Positions 53,272 to 63,550 are shown, counted from the first letter of the stretch. The stretch: DNA of 64,000 nucleotides from Bacteroidales bacterium (GCA_028282785.1 JANQHE010000017.1:1-64000); one strand, 5' to 3'. Numbers and translations are program-made. The notes: a model not told the origin generated them from the sequence alone.

Positions 53272-54000
53272 ATGCTTGACCATATTAAGATTGAAAATAT
53301 TTTGTTTCTTGACGTCGAAACAGTTCCTCAATATGAAAATTTCGAATTAGTTCCGGATAATTTTAAAGAATTCTGGGATAAAAAATCATCATATTTCAGA
53401 AATGAAGATCAATCGGCATCAGATGTTTATCAACGCGCAGGAATATATTCCGAGTTTGGAAAAATTATTTGTATTTCGGTTGGAATTATAATTAATAAGG
53501 ATGGGAAGAAATCGTTTAGGTTGAAATCTTTTTATGGTGATGATGAAAGAGCTGTTTTAACCGAATTTATGGAGATGCTTGAGAAATATCATGCTTCTAA
53601 TTCTGATTTGCAATTATGTGCCCACAATGGTAAAGAATTTGATTTTCCGTATATAGCGCGCAGAATGTTGATTAATGGGATTAAGTTGCCCGGATTACTT
53701 GATATTGCAGGAAAAAAACCTTGGGAAGTAATGTTGTTAGATACCATGGAACTTTGGAAATTTGGTGATTATAAAAATTATACCTCGCTAAATCTTTTAA
53801 CTCAAATCTTTAATATCCCAACGCCTAAAGATGATATTGATGGTAGTATGGTAGCCGAAGTCTACTGGAAGGATAAAGATTTGATTCGAATTGTTAGGTA
53901 TTGTGAAAAAGATGTACTTGCTATTGCTCAACTATTATTAAAATATAAAAGAAAAGGATTGATTGAGGAAGAAAATGTTGAATCTACAACAGAGAAATGA
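53272..54000 (+). CDS. DEDD-family 3'-5' exonuclease-like protein (PolB exonuclease-related)
   Basis: A 242-residue protein with the exonuclease motifs of family B polymerases but no polymerase domain: motif I ILFLDVETVPQ (Asp and Glu), motif II CAHNGKEFDFPYIARRML (Asp), and motif III YCEKDVLAIAQLLL (Asp). LLDTMELWKFGDYKNYTSLN lies between. It is likely a cytosolic DNA exonuclease in repair or recycling. It ends exactly one base before the convergent hydrolase gene's stop codon. Confidence 0.82.
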   Translation: MLDHIKIENILFLDVETVPQYENFELVPDNFKEFWDKKSSYFRNEDQSASDVYQRAGIYSEFGKIICISVGIIINKDGKKSFRLKSFYGDDERAVLTEFMEMLEKYHASNSDLQLCAHNGKEFDFPYIARRMLINGIKLPGLLDIAGKKPWEVMLLDTMELWKFGDYKNYTSLNLLTQIFNIPTPKDDIDGSMVAEVYWKDKDLIRIVRYCEKDVLAIAQLLLKYKRKGLIEEENVESTTEK

Positions 54001-54792
54001 TTATTGTAAAATAAAATCTTCAATTGTTTTAAGAAATAATTCAGGTTGTTCCGCATGTAACCAATGACCCGCATTTGGTATTGATTCAATATCTGCATAC
54101 GGAAAGACCTTTGAAATAAAATTTTGATCCTTTTTTGTAATATAATTTGATTTTTCTCCCTTTAAAAACAATACAGGAAACCCGGTAATTTCTTTTTGAT
54201 TTTCGTTTAGCCCTTCAAGAATATTAGAAAGTTCATTTCTAATAGCTTTTAAGTTTAGCATCCAACTATATTCATTATTTTTTGATCTTTTCACATTTTT
54301 TAAAAGAAATTGTCTGACTCTTACATCAGGTATATCTTTAGATAAAATCTTATCAACCTCATCCCGGCTTTGAATGCCATAAAAATCCAGATTATACATG
54401 GCACGAATAATAGTTGAATGTGAAAGGAGTTGTTCAGAATCTTTGTCCTTGTATGACCTGGGGGATATATCTGCTACAATTAAATGGCTAACACGTTCAG
54501 GATAATCTACTGCAAAAAACAAAGCTGTTTTACCTCCCATGGAATGACCTATAATTATTGCTTTCTCTATGGAATTCGTATCCATAAATTCGTGTAGATC
54601 TTCTTTTAATAACCGATAATTATGATCTGGAGAATGTGGTGATCTTCCGTGATTTCGTTGGTCCAATATATAAACTTCAAAATTTTCCGCTAGTTTTCTT
54701 CCTATAGAAACCCAATTGTCGGATGATCCATAAAGTCCATGAATAATGATCAAAGGCGGACCTTGTCCATATTTTCGAAAAAATAATTCCAT
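54001..54792 (-). CDS. Alpha/beta hydrolase (YbfF-like esterase)
   Basis: A 263-residue hydrolase. The oxyanion HG motif is LIIIHGLYGSSDNW, the nucleophile serine is in IIGHSMGGKTAL, the acid is in the VLFLKGEKSNY region, and the histidine is in IPNAGHWLHAEQPELF. DQRNHGRSPHSPDHNYRLL resembles the E. coli YbfF esterases. The substrate is not known. It lies five bases after pdxJ on the same strand. Confidence 0.87.
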   Translation of the reverse strand: MELFFRKYGQGPPLIIIHGLYGSSDNWVSIGRKLAENFEVYILDQRNHGRSPHSPDHNYRLLKEDLHEFMDTNSIEKAIIIGHSMGGKTALFFAVDYPERVSHLIVADISPRSYKDKDSEQLLSHSTIIRAMYNLDFYGIQSRDEVDKILSKDIPDVRVRQFLLKNVKRSKNNEYSWMLNLKAIRNELSNILEGLNENQKEITGFPVLFLKGEKSNYITKKDQNFISKVFPYADIESIPNAGHWLHAEQPELFLKTIEDFILQ

Positions 54793-54797
54793 AGAAA

Positions 54798-55511
54798 TTA
54801 TTTCAATTCACGCAAATACATTTGAATTGTATTCTCAAAACCTAAATACAAAGCATCAGAAATTAATGCATGGCCAATAGAAACTTCCGATAATCCGGTT
54901 ATGTTTTGATTGAAATATTTTAAATTATCTAAATTAAGATCGTGTCCGGCATTTAATCCTAAACCAACAGTTTTTGCAGTTTCAGCAGCTTTTACAAAAG
55001 GTGCTATTGCCTCTTCCTTATTTTGCAAGAATTGAGCAGCATAAGGCTCTGTATATAATTCAACTCGGTTTGTTCCCGTATCAGCTGCAGCTTTGATTAG
55101 TTCCGTATCAGTTTCTATAAAAATGGAAGTCCTGATTCCTTCGGATTGGAACTTAGAAATGACCTTTTTAAGAAAATCCATATTTTTTATTGTGTCCCAA
55201 CCAGCATTTGACGTTAATGCATCTGGTGGGTCAGGAACTAAAGTAACCTGATGAGGCTTCACTTTTATTATCAAATTTGTAAATTCCTCTGATGGATACC
55301 CTTCAATATTAAACTCTGTGGTTATTATAGGCCTAATATCAAATACATCCTGGTAACGAATATGTCTTTCATCGGGCCTTGGGTGAACAGTAATTCCTTC
55401 TGCACCGAATCGCTCAGAATTTATTGCGGCATCTAAAACATTAGGAATATTTCCGCCTCTCGCATTTCTTAATGTTGCAATTTTATTTATATTTACACTT
55501 AGTCTTGTCAT
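54798..55511 (-). CDS. pdxJ: Pyridoxine 5'-phosphate synthase
   Basis: A 237-residue TIM-barrel enzyme: [67 protein letters not shown] and [15 protein letters not shown] carry the phosphate- and substrate-binding residues. It joins 3-amino-1-hydroxyacetone phosphate and deoxyxylulose 5-phosphate in the DXP-dependent route to vitamin B6. It is divergent from the CBS gene. Confidence 0.95.
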   Translation of the reverse strand: MTRLSVNINKIATLRNARGGNIPNVLDAAINSERFGAEGITVHPRPDERHIRYQDVFDIRPIITTEFNIEGYPSEEFTNLIIKVKPHQVTLVPDPPDALTSNAGWDTIKNMDFLKKVISKFQSEGIRTSIFIETDTELIKAAADTGTNRVELYTEPYAAQFLQNKEEAIAPFVKAAETAKTVGLGLNAGHDLNLDNLKYFNQNITGLSEVSIGHALISDALYLGFENTIQMYLRELK

Positions 55512-55598
55512 ATGTTGCTATTTACAATTTAATAAACAAACGCTTGATATACTTGTTAAAGCAACAAAAATACGAGTATTTTTGAGAACTGTTAAACT

Positions 55599-56264
55599 AT
55601 GTTGGCAAAAGATTTAATATCAGATGAAATTCCTTCATTACGTACATCCGACACGGCAGTTGAGGCATTAAATTGGATGGAGGTTTTTCGTATCTCTCAT
55701 TTGCCAATAGTTAATAATGAAGAGTTCCTGGGATTAATTTCAGATGCCGATATTTTTGATTTAAATAATCCGAATGAAGCAATTGGAAATCATAAGTTAT
55801 CTCTTTTACGTCCTTCAGTTAGGCACAATCAGCATATTTATGAAGTAATGGAGGTCGCAGCTCGTTTGAAGCTAACCATAATTCCTGTACTTGATGAACA
55901 GAATAAATTTTTAGGTGTAGTGCAAATGAGAGAGCTTTTACATTATTTTTCCCAATTATCTGCAATTGAGAAACCGGGAGGGATTATTGTATTGGAGATA
56001 GCACAAAGTGATTACTCAATGACTGAGATCTCGCAGATTATAGAGTCAAATAATGCGAAAATTCTGAGTATGTATATTAATACACAACAGGAATCTACTA
56101 AGTTAGAAGTTACCATAAAAGTAAATGTCACGGATATTACATCAATTATTCAAACATTTAATCGTTACGAATATATTATTAAGGCATCCTTTATGGAATA
56201 TGATGAGCAAGATGATTTATATAATGAAAGGTATGATTTATTCATGCGTTATTTAAACACTTGA
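55599..56264 (+). CDS. CBS-domain pair protein with C-terminal ACT-like domain
   Basis: A 221-residue protein. Two CBS motifs (about 1-60 and 70-120) show FRISHLPIVNNEEFLGLISD and LKLTIIPVLDEQNKFLGVVQ. The last 90 residues (GGIIVLEIAQSDYSMTEISQ, AKILSMYINTQQESTKLEVT) resemble an ACT-type regulatory fold, as in AcuB-like proteins. It probably senses adenine nucleotides or an amino acid. The next gene starts one base after its stop codon, so it opens the envelope operon. Confidence 0.82.
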   Translation: MLAKDLISDEIPSLRTSDTAVEALNWMEVFRISHLPIVNNEEFLGLISDADIFDLNNPNEAIGNHKLSLLRPSVRHNQHIYEVMEVAARLKLTIIPVLDEQNKFLGVVQMRELLHYFSQLSAIEKPGGIIVLEIAQSDYSMTEISQIIESNNAKILSMYINTQQESTKLEVTIKVNVTDITSIIQTFNRYEYIIKASFMEYDEQDDLYNERYDLFMRYLNT

Positions 56265-56265
56265 T

Positions 56266-57678
56266 ATGTGTAGCTTTAATCATCTTAAAAAGCAGTTAAT
56301 ATTTATTTTATTGATTCTTACCCCTTTTTTAATACATTCTCAAGTTCAGTCAGAATACAAAAAGATTATAATTAATCGTATTTTATTAGAAGGAAATAAG
56401 CAAACAAAGAAGGATATAATTTTAAGGGAATTAGTTTTTAAACCGGGTGATGAGATCATACTATCAGAACTTCCTGAAAAAATATCAAGATCAAGAGAAA
56501 ATTTATTAAATACTTCATTATTCAATTTTGTAACAATTAATTATTTAACAGATAATAACAAGCTTGATATTTATATAGAAATGCAGGAAAGGTGGTATGT
56601 TTGGCCATATCCGGTATTGGAACATGCTGATAGAAACTTTAGTTCATTTTTAAAAAACCAGGAATGGTCCCGTATAGATTATGGTTTGTATATGCTTATA
56701 AACAATTTTAGAGGACGAAAAGAGATTTTGAAATTAAAAACAATATTTGGATATAATAATGAACTTAATATTTATTATTATAATCCTTATATTGATAAAA
56801 GCCAGGCAATTGGAGCCGGTGTAGATGTAAGATACATAAGAAATCATGAGGTTCCTTATACTATTTATAATGATGAACTAAAATATTTAAAGCTAACCGA
56901 TCAGTACGCAAGGGAGAAACTTCAAATATCAAATTTCTATACGTTTAGGCCACAATTAAATACTCATCATTTAATTAATATTAAATACTCTAATATAAAT
57001 ATCGAGGACTCTGTATTATTATTAAATGGTAATTACTTTTTTGATAAGAATAGTAAAATGGATTTTTTTACGTTAGGATATGTATATAATTATGACAACA
57101 GAGATTCAAAAATATATCCCTTGAAAGGATTTCGATTTCATTTTGCCATCCATAGAAATGGATTTGGAATTTTAACAAGTAATGGAAATTTTAATATTAA
57201 AACAATTATAGAGGAAAACTACCCTTTTACAAAAAGATTTTTTATTAATACAAGCTTAGAGGGACAGGTAAACTTGAATGATAAAAGTTCATTTTATTTT
57301 TCAGAAGCAATTGGTTATGATAATTATTTGCGAGGAATGGAATATTACGTTTCTAATGGGAGTATTTTCTATATATCAAAAACAAATTTTAAGCTTGAAA
57401 TCATTCCTCAGAAGAATTTTAATATAAAATTTATTCGCTCGGATAAATTTGGTAAAGTCCATTTTGCACTATATTCGAATATCTTTTTTGATACTGGTTA
57501 TGTGGATTCAGATTATACCCAATATAATTCAATAACAAATGAATTTCTATATAGCGGAGGAATTGGCATAGATTTAGTAACTTATTATGATAAAGTTTTG
57601 CGTATTGAATATTCATTAAATAAATTTGGTGAACATGGAATATTTTTCCATCTTGGAGCACCTATAATTGAAGATTAA
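56266..57678 (+). CDS. BamA/TamA-like outer-membrane protein with one POTRA domain
   Basis: A 470-residue protein. The signal sequence lies in the first 26 residues (KKQLIFILLILTPFLIHS). One POTRA domain follows (about 30-100: INRILLEGNKQTKKDIILRE, VTINYLTDNNKLDIYIEMQE). The rest is a 16-strand-type barrel with DNRDSKIYPLKGFRFHFAIH, the family's conserved turn. It is likely a small Omp85-type transporter or assembly factor, distinct from BamA further down. nadK starts right at its end. Confidence 0.8.
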   Translation: MCSFNHLKKQLIFILLILTPFLIHSQVQSEYKKIIINRILLEGNKQTKKDIILRELVFKPGDEIILSELPEKISRSRENLLNTSLFNFVTINYLTDNNKLDIYIEMQERWYVWPYPVLEHADRNFSSFLKNQEWSRIDYGLYMLINNFRGRKEILKLKTIFGYNNELNIYYYNPYIDKSQAIGAGVDVRYIRNHEVPYTIYNDELKYLKLTDQYAREKLQISNFYTFRPQLNTHHLINIKYSNINIEDSVLLLNGNYFFDKNSKMDFFTLGYVYNYDNRDSKIYPLKGFRFHFAIHRNGFGILTSNGNFNIKTIIEENYPFTKRFFINTSLEGQVNLNDKSSFYFSEAIGYDNYLRGMEYYVSNGSIFYISKTNFKLEIIPQKNFNIKFIRSDKFGKVHFALYSNIFFDTGYVDSDYTQYNSITNEFLYSGGIGIDLVTYYDKVLRIEYSLNKFGEHGIFFHLGAPIIED

Positions 57679-57679
57679 T

Positions 57680-58558
57680 ATGAAAGTTGCAATATTTGGC
57701 AGAAATTTTGACAAAGGGTTTAAAGATTATATCGAACGTTTTTTTCAGATTCTAAAGGAGAAAAAAGTTTCCATTACTGTTTATGAAAAGTTTTATAATT
57801 TTCTTGTAAATGAAATTAACCTTGAGGCGGAAAATATTGATGTTTACAATAAGCATGAACATATAAAATCTAACGTTAATATGTTATTTAGTATTGGTGG
57901 AGATGGAACAATTCTTGATGCCGTTACCATGGTTCGCGATGCGAAAATCCCAATTGTTGGAATTAATACAGGTAAATTGGGTTTTTTAGCAAGTATTGCC
58001 AAAGAAGATATTGAGTCTGCATTGAATGCTATTTTTTTAAAAGAATACTCAATTGACGAAAGAGCCTTACTAAAACTTGAATCTTCCTCGGGATTATTTA
58101 AGGAATTTCCTTACAGTTTAAATGAAATTTCAGTACAGAAGGTGGATTCAGCAATGATTACGGTTCATGTTTACATTAATGAAGAGTTTTTAAACTCTTA
58201 TTGGGCGGATGGGTTATTAGTATCAACACCTACTGGATCAACAGCATATTCTTTAAGCGTAGGTGGACCTATAATAACTCCTCAATCAGGTAATTTTATT
58301 ATTTCTCCAATATCACCACATAATTTAACAGTAAGGCCTATTGTTTTACCTGACAACAGTAAATTGGAGCTAAAGCTAGAAGGTAGATCTTTAAACTATA
58401 TTGCATCATTGGATCATAGGTCGGTAATGATAAAGAATACAGAAAAAATTAAAATATGTAGAGCAGATTTTAAGGTACAACTAATAAAACTAAATAATAC
58501 AAGTTTTTATAAAACACTTAGAAATAAGTTAATGTGGGGATTAGATAAAAGAAACTAA
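57680..58558 (+). CDS. nadK: NAD kinase
   Basis: I start at the ATG at 57680 (MKVAIFGRNF), two bases after the stop of the preceding gene; a TTG at 57668 lies four codons upstream. The 292-residue enzyme has FSIGGDGTILDAVTM (GGDG, with the catalytic Asp), GINTGKLGFLASI, NEISVQKVDSAMITV, DGLLVSTPTGSTAYSLSVGG and the C-terminal RPIVLPDNSKLEL. It phosphorylates NAD to NADP in the cytosol. A palindromic terminator follows. Confidence 0.94.
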   Translation: MKVAIFGRNFDKGFKDYIERFFQILKEKKVSITVYEKFYNFLVNEINLEAENIDVYNKHEHIKSNVNMLFSIGGDGTILDAVTMVRDAKIPIVGINTGKLGFLASIAKEDIESALNAIFLKEYSIDERALLKLESSSGLFKEFPYSLNEISVQKVDSAMITVHVYINEEFLNSYWADGLLVSTPTGSTAYSLSVGGPIITPQSGNFIISPISPHNLTVRPIVLPDNSKLELKLEGRSLNYIASLDHRSVMIKNTEKIKICRADFKVQLIKLNNTSFYKTLRNKLMWGLDKRN

Positions 58559-58565
58559 AAAAACA

Positions 58566-58592
58566 ATTATAAAAACGTTACGTTTTTATAAT
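58566..58592. terminator. Perfect palindrome terminator after nadK
   Basis: A 27-bp perfect dyad with 13-bp arms (58566-58578 and 58580-58592) centred on one T, with A5 and T5 runs in the arms. It starts eight bases after the stop codon. It should form a terminator hairpin, although the short loop forces the central pairs open. Confidence 0.6.
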
Positions 58593-58645
58593 AGGTTAAA
58601 AAGTTGAAAATTATTTGGTTATTATTTAAATTTAATAAAAAAAGA

Positions 58646-58653
58646 TAACTTTG
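58646..58653 (+). promoter_or_regulatory. -7 box TAACTTTG for the DUF6089-uppS-bamA genes
   Basis: A match to TAnnTTTG 17 bp before the start codon at 58670 in an AT-rich leader. No TTG at the usual -33 spacing. Confidence 0.45.
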
Positions 58654-58669
58654 CTTTATTCAGAAAAGA

Positions 58670-59425
58670 ATGAAAACGTCAAAATATATATTAATATTAG
58701 GATTAGTTTTAATTCCAGTATTAACATTCTCTCAAAGATGGAAATTATCAAGGTCCGAGTATGTTTATGGAGTGGGTATTTCTAATTATTTTGGAGATAT
58801 AGGTGGTGCAAATACAGCAGGAGCTTCAGGGTTTGCCGATCTTGATATAGGATCTACCAGACCAGGTTTATCTTTTGGATATAGGTATAAGTTGTATGAA
58901 AGAATTTCTCTAAAAGGAGGACTTATGTATGCCAGATTTCATGGGTCTGATGTAAAATCTATAAATGAAGCTCGGAATTATACATTTTCTTCGAATTTAT
59001 TTGAACTAACAGGACAGTTGGAGTATCATTTAACCGAAGAAAAAGCAGTAGTTTCATATAGAAGTATGTCTTTACGAGGAAAATTAAGAAAATTCAATGC
59101 AGGTATTAATTTATATGTATTTGTTGGTGTTGGAGGAGCTTACTTTAAGCCAAAGGCATCAGATGATTTTATCTCAAGTGAGAGATTTGTAAATAATAAA
59201 AATTTAGGATTGGTTGTTCCTTTTGGATTAGGATTTAAATACCCATTATCAACTGATACTTACGTTGGACTTGAGTTTGGAAGAAGATTTGTTACGTCCG
59301 ATTATATCGACGGCTTTAGTCCGGAAGCCTCAGAGGCAAGAGATGTATACTATTTTACAGTAATAAACGTTTCTTATAAGATTAAAAAGAAGAGAAGTGG
59401 TCGAAGGCCTGAATATCGTTTTTAG
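58670..59425 (+). CDS. DUF6089-like outer-membrane protein, first copy
   Basis: A 251-residue protein with a signal peptide (MKTSKYILILGLVLIPVLTF) and a compact beta-barrel pattern: YVYGVGISNYFGDIGGANTA, LSFGYRYKLYERISLKGGLM and FGLGFKYPLSTDTYVGLEFG. As far as I recall, DUF6089-type proteins lie just upstream of uppS in many Bacteroidota, as here. It ends in a basic tail rather than a terminal Phe strand. Function is unknown. A second family member follows six bases later. Confidence 0.75.
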   Translation: MKTSKYILILGLVLIPVLTFSQRWKLSRSEYVYGVGISNYFGDIGGANTAGASGFADLDIGSTRPGLSFGYRYKLYERISLKGGLMYARFHGSDVKSINEARNYTFSSNLFELTGQLEYHLTEEKAVVSYRSMSLRGKLRKFNAGINLYVFVGVGGAYFKPKASDDFISSERFVNNKNLGLVVPFGLGFKYPLSTDTYVGLEFGRRFVTSDYIDGFSPEASEARDVYYFTVINVSYKIKKKRSGRRPEYRF

Positions 59426-59431
59426 TGTGAC

Positions 59432-60103
59432 ATGAAAAGAAATTTATTACTGTTTCTGTTATTTTTCTTAGCAAATTTTATATATGGTCAGGGTAAAACA
59501 GAGCTTGGAATTAGCCTGGGAGGTTCTTATTATCATGGAGATATAAATCACTCAAAATTATTTTACTCGCCTTCAATAGCTTATGGCTTAATATTAAAAT
59601 ATAATTTCAGCAATCATTTAAGCGCAAGTTTAAACGGAAAATATGCAAAATTGAAAGGAAGTGATTTTGATTTTAGTAATATCGAAAACCAGTTAAGAGG
59701 AGCTTCATTTTCAACTTCATTAATAGATGTATCGATTTTAATTGAGTTTAACTTTCTTCCTTATACAAGTTCCGGGTATATAAAAAAGAACAAACATAGA
59801 TTTGCACCGTTTATATTTATTGGGATAGGAGGTAATTATATTTTTTCTGCCGGAGGATTTGAAAATCCAATAACAATTCCTTTTGGATTAGGAATTAAAT
59901 ATAATATCTTTGAGCGCTTTACTTTAGGATTAGAGTGGAGCTATCGAAAAACATTTAACGATAAGATTGATAATGTTATAAACATTCAGGACAATCAAAA
60001 TTCACCTGTTATTCATAACGATGACTGGTATTCGTTTGGAGAAGTGTTTATAACATATAAATTGTTTAAAGATAAGATTGATTGTCCTACTTATAATAAA
60101 TAG
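59432..60103 (+). CDS. DUF6089-like outer-membrane protein, second copy
   Basis: A 223-residue paralogue of the preceding protein: signal peptide MKRNLLLFLLFFLANFIYG, then TELGISLGGSYYHGDINHSK, an eight-strand-like barrel, and IPFGLGIKYNIFERFTLGLE near the end. uppS begins three bases after its stop codon. The pair probably arose by duplication. Function is unknown, presumably in the outer membrane. Confidence 0.75.
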   Translation: MKRNLLLFLLFFLANFIYGQGKTELGISLGGSYYHGDINHSKLFYSPSIAYGLILKYNFSNHLSASLNGKYAKLKGSDFDFSNIENQLRGASFSTSLIDVSILIEFNFLPYTSSGYIKKNKHRFAPFIFIGIGGNYIFSAGGFENPITIPFGLGIKYNIFERFTLGLEWSYRKTFNDKIDNVINIQDNQNSPVIHNDDWYSFGEVFITYKLFKDKIDCPTYNK

Positions 60104-60106
60104 GAA

Positions 60107-60847
60107 ATGGATTTAAAGGAAAAGATTGATAAGAACTCATTGCCGGCTCATGTAGCAGTAATAATGGATGGGAATGGCAGATGGGCTCAGAAGAAAGGAA
60201 ATCAGCGAATTTTTGGACATAAAAATGGTGTGAAAGCAGTCCGTGATACCGTTGAAGGTGCAGCAGAATTGGGTATTAAGTATCTAACTCTTTATGCTTT
60301 TTCTACTGAAAACTGGAATAGACCAAAAAAAGAAGTAGATGCACTAATGTCTTTATTAATTTCCACAATTAATTCTGAAACTGACACACTAATTAAAAAT
60401 AACGTACGTTTATTGACTATTGGTGATATTACAGGATTACCATCGGGTGTAAGTAAAAACCTTAAGGAATTAATTAGTAAAACATCAAATAATACTGGTC
60501 TATCTCTTGTTTTAGCACTTAATTATAGTTCTAGATGGGAAATTGTAAATGCAGTAAAGGGTATAGTTGCTGAATATCAGGATAACCCCATAGAAATAAG
60601 TAAAATAACAAATGAATTTTTTGAGAAATATTTAAATACTAAAGATATACCTGATCCGGACTTACTTATTAGAACAAGTGGAGAATATAGGATTAGTAAT
60701 TTTTTAGTTTGGCAAATTGCGTATACTGAATTATACTTTACAGAGGTGTTGTGGCCTGATTTTAGGAGAAACCATCTTTTCGAAGCAATTATTAACTTTC
60801 AGAAAAGAGAACGACGTTTCGGAAAAACAAGTGAACAAGTTAATTAG
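60107..60847 (+). CDS. uppS: Isoprenyl transferase (undecaprenyl diphosphate synthase)
   Basis: A 246-residue cis-prenyltransferase. VAVIMDGNGRWAQKKGNQRI carries the catalytic Asp, followed by FGHKNGVKAVRDTVEGA, TLYAFSTENWNRPKKEVDAL, and the C-terminal DPDLLIRTSGEYRISNFLVW. It makes the C55 lipid carrier for peptidoglycan and other envelope glycans. It lies between the DUF6089-like genes and bamA, the usual order in this phylum. Confidence 0.95.
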   Translation: MDLKEKIDKNSLPAHVAVIMDGNGRWAQKKGNQRIFGHKNGVKAVRDTVEGAAELGIKYLTLYAFSTENWNRPKKEVDALMSLLISTINSETDTLIKNNVRLLTIGDITGLPSGVSKNLKELISKTSNNTGLSLVLALNYSSRWEIVNAVKGIVAEYQDNPIEISKITNEFFEKYLNTKDIPDPDLLIRTSGEYRISNFLVWQIAYTELYFTEVLWPDFRRNHLFEAIINFQKRERRFGKTSEQVN

Positions 60848-60872
60848 TAAATTTTAAATAGATTATAAAGGA

Positions 60873-63539
60873 ATGATAAGAAGATTCTTATTAAGTGTAA
60901 TTATTACATTTTTAGCTATTTCAGTTTTTTCACAGGAAATTGATTATAAATCAATGCCTGTTTCAGATTATAAAAAACCTACAGAATACATTATTAAAGA
61001 TATTGATGTTACAGGCATCAAATATCTTGATAAAAATATCTTGATAAATTTATCAGGGCTTGCAATAGGAAGTGAAATTATAGTACCAGGAGATGATATA
61101 ACTAATGCTATAAACAGATTGTGGGATCAGGGTTTATTTTCAGATGTAAAGATCTATACAACCGATTTTGATCAAGATAGTATAAGTTTAGAGATTTTTC
61201 TTCAAGAACGTCATAGATTGTCAGAGTTAAATATTCATGGGTTGAAGAAAGGTAAAAAGAACGATTTAAAAGAAAAGTTGGAATTAAAAAGAGGTATGCA
61301 GGTTACTGAAAATCTTATTAATAACACTGAAAGAATAATACGAGAATACTTATACGATAAGAAATTCCTAAATGCTAAAGTTGATATTGTTCAATCTGAC
61401 GATACTGTACTTAAATTAAACAATGTAAGGTTGGATATACATATTGATAAGGGAAATAAAGTAAAAATTAAAGATATTAATTTTTATGGCAATACAGTAT
61501 TCAACGACAACAAGTTGAGAAGAAAAATGAAAGAAACCAAGAAAGTTAATCTCAACTTTTTTAAGCCCTCAAAATTTATAGATGATAAATTTACAGAAGA
61601 TAAAGCGTTGGTAATAAAAGAATATAATTCTGAAGGGTATCGTGATGCAGAAATTGTACTGGATTCTGTATATAAGGTTAATTCAAAAAGAGTTTCTATT
61701 GATATTACAGTTCATGAAGGTGAACAATACTTCTTTAGAGATATAGATTGGGTAGGTAATACCCAATATACAAGCGAAGGATTAAGTCAAATGTTAAAAA
61801 TAAAAAAAGGAGATCCATTCGATACGGAATTACTAAATAACAGGTTAAGCATTGATGAGGATGCAGTGAGTAATTTATATTTGGATAATGGACATTTATT
61901 TTTTAATGTAACACCCACCATTTTGGAAATTGATAACGATTCTATTGATATTCAAATGAGAATTTCAGAAGGAAAAAGGGTTAGATTAAATAAGGTAGTG
62001 ATACATGGAAACACTAAAACTAATGAACATATAATTCGAAGAGAGCTAAGAACAAAACCAGGAGAATTGTTTAGTAAAGCTGAAATTATGCGATCTCAAA
62101 GAGAACTTGCGCAGTTAGGATATTTCGATCCGGAACAATTTGGCATAGAACCTACTAATATAAATCAGGCAGAAGGATTGGTTGATTTGGAATATACTTT
62201 AGTAGAAAAATCGACAGATCAATTGGAGGTTTCCGGTGGATGGGGAGCTAATATGTTTGTTGGTACTATTGGATTAAGATTTAGTAACTTCTCTGCCCGT
62301 AATATGTTTAAGAAGGATGCTTGGAAACCTATACCGTCTGGGGATGGTCAAACGCTTAGTTTGAGAGCTCAAACAAATGGGAAATTTTATTCCGCTTATA
62401 GCATTAGTTTTATCGAACCTTGGTTTGGAGGTAAAAAACCAAATTCATTATCAGTTTCGGCATATTATAATGTTCAAAGAAGAGGTAATTCATTTTACTT
62501 TACAGGAGATTTTAGTAGTGAATATATGAAAATATTCGGAGGATCCATTGGATTAGGACAAAGACTGAAATGGCCGGATGATTATTTCACCATATCAAAT
62601 TCTATAAATTATCAGAGATATGATCTTAATGATTGGAATTATTTTATATTCCAAAACGGAACCTCAAATAATTTAAGTATTTCTACAACATTTGCGAGAA
62701 ATTCTACCGACCAGATTATCTATCCAAGAATGGGTTCTTCCTTTATGCTTTCGTTACAAATAACTCCACCTTATTCATTGTTTAAACAGGATAAGTTTTG
62801 GGAATTGTCTACACCGGAACAAACTGACATCAAAAATGATGTACAAAATGAATATAATCTATATACCGATGATCAATGGTTAAATTTACTAGGAAACATT
62901 GATTATTTAGATAATGATAAACGTACAGAATTTGTCGAAAGTGCTCAGGATATTGCTATCAATGATGAGTCATTTCGCAGGAAATATAACTGGATCGAAT
63001 ATCATAAATGGAAGTATAAGGGTGCTTGGTATTTAAGAATTTGGAAGGACTTGGTTTTAGCAGTTAATACAGAGTTTGGCTATTTAGGATATTATAATAA
63101 AGATCTTGGTTATTCGCCATTTGGAAAATTTGATTTAGGAGGCGATGGGATGTCGGGGTATAGTTTATACGGAGTAGAAAATATTGCGCTTAGAGGATAC
63201 GAGAATAGTTCTTTAACGCCAAGAGATATAAATGGCGTAAAATCTGGTAATGTATATGAAAAAATTAACTTTGAATTACGTTATCCAATTTCTTTAAAAC
63301 CTCAAGCCACTATATATGTACTCGGATTTGTCGAAGGAGGTAATGCTTGGGCAGATATTGATAAATTTAACCCATTTAACATTAAAAGATCAGCGGGTTT
63401 TGGTTTAAGAGCATTTTTACCTATGTTTGGATTATTAGGAGTTGATTGGGGATATGGATTTGACGATGTGCTTGATGCTAGTGGAACTAATAATCTTGGT
63501 GGAAGCCAGTTTCACTTTGTAATTGGACAGCAATTTTAA
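60873..63539 (+). CDS. bamA: Outer membrane protein assembly factor BamA
   Basis: An 888-residue Omp85 protein. After a signal peptide (ending near residue 20) come five POTRA domains (about 38-440), seen as repeats such as IKDIDVTGIKYLDKNILINL, KIKDINFYGNTVFNDNKLRR and NKVVIHGNTKTNEHIIRREL. The barrel starts near residue 450 with LEVSGGWGANMFVGTIGLRF and ends in FHFVIGQQF with a terminal Phe. A hydrophilic stretch of about 75 residues (roughly 650-720, rich in Asp and Asn) forms a large loop in the barrel. It folds and inserts outer-membrane proteins. The Skp-like gene follows ten bases later. Confidence 0.94.
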   Translation: MIRRFLLSVIITFLAISVFSQEIDYKSMPVSDYKKPTEYIIKDIDVTGIKYLDKNILINLSGLAIGSEIIVPGDDITNAINRLWDQGLFSDVKIYTTDFDQDSISLEIFLQERHRLSELNIHGLKKGKKNDLKEKLELKRGMQVTENLINNTERIIREYLYDKKFLNAKVDIVQSDDTVLKLNNVRLDIHIDKGNKVKIKDINFYGNTVFNDNKLRRKMKETKKVNLNFFKPSKFIDDKFTEDKALVIKEYNSEGYRDAEIVLDSVYKVNSKRVSIDITVHEGEQYFFRDIDWVGNTQYTSEGLSQMLKIKKGDPFDTELLNNRLSIDEDAVSNLYLDNGHLFFNVTPTILEIDNDSIDIQMRISEGKRVRLNKVVIHGNTKTNEHIIRRELRTKPGELFSKAEIMRSQRELAQLGYFDPEQFGIEPTNINQAEGLVDLEYTLVEKSTDQLEVSGGWGANMFVGTIGLRFSNFSARNMFKKDAWKPIPSGDGQTLSLRAQTNGKFYSAYSISFIEPWFGGKKPNSLSVSAYYNVQRRGNSFYFTGDFSSEYMKIFGGSIGLGQRLKWPDDYFTISNSINYQRYDLNDWNYFIFQNGTSNNLSISTTFARNSTDQIIYPRMGSSFMLSLQITPPYSLFKQDKFWELSTPEQTDIKNDVQNEYNLYTDDQWLNLLGNIDYLDNDKRTEFVESAQDIAINDESFRRKYNWIEYHKWKYKGAWYLRIWKDLVLAVNTEFGYLGYYNKDLGYSPFGKFDLGGDGMSGYSLYGVENIALRGYENSSLTPRDINGVKSGNVYEKINFELRYPISLKPQATIYVLGFVEGGNAWADIDKFNPFNIKRSAGFGLRAFLPMFGLLGVDWGYGFDDVLDASGTNNLGGSQFHFVIGQQF

Positions 63540-63550
63540 AACACCATATT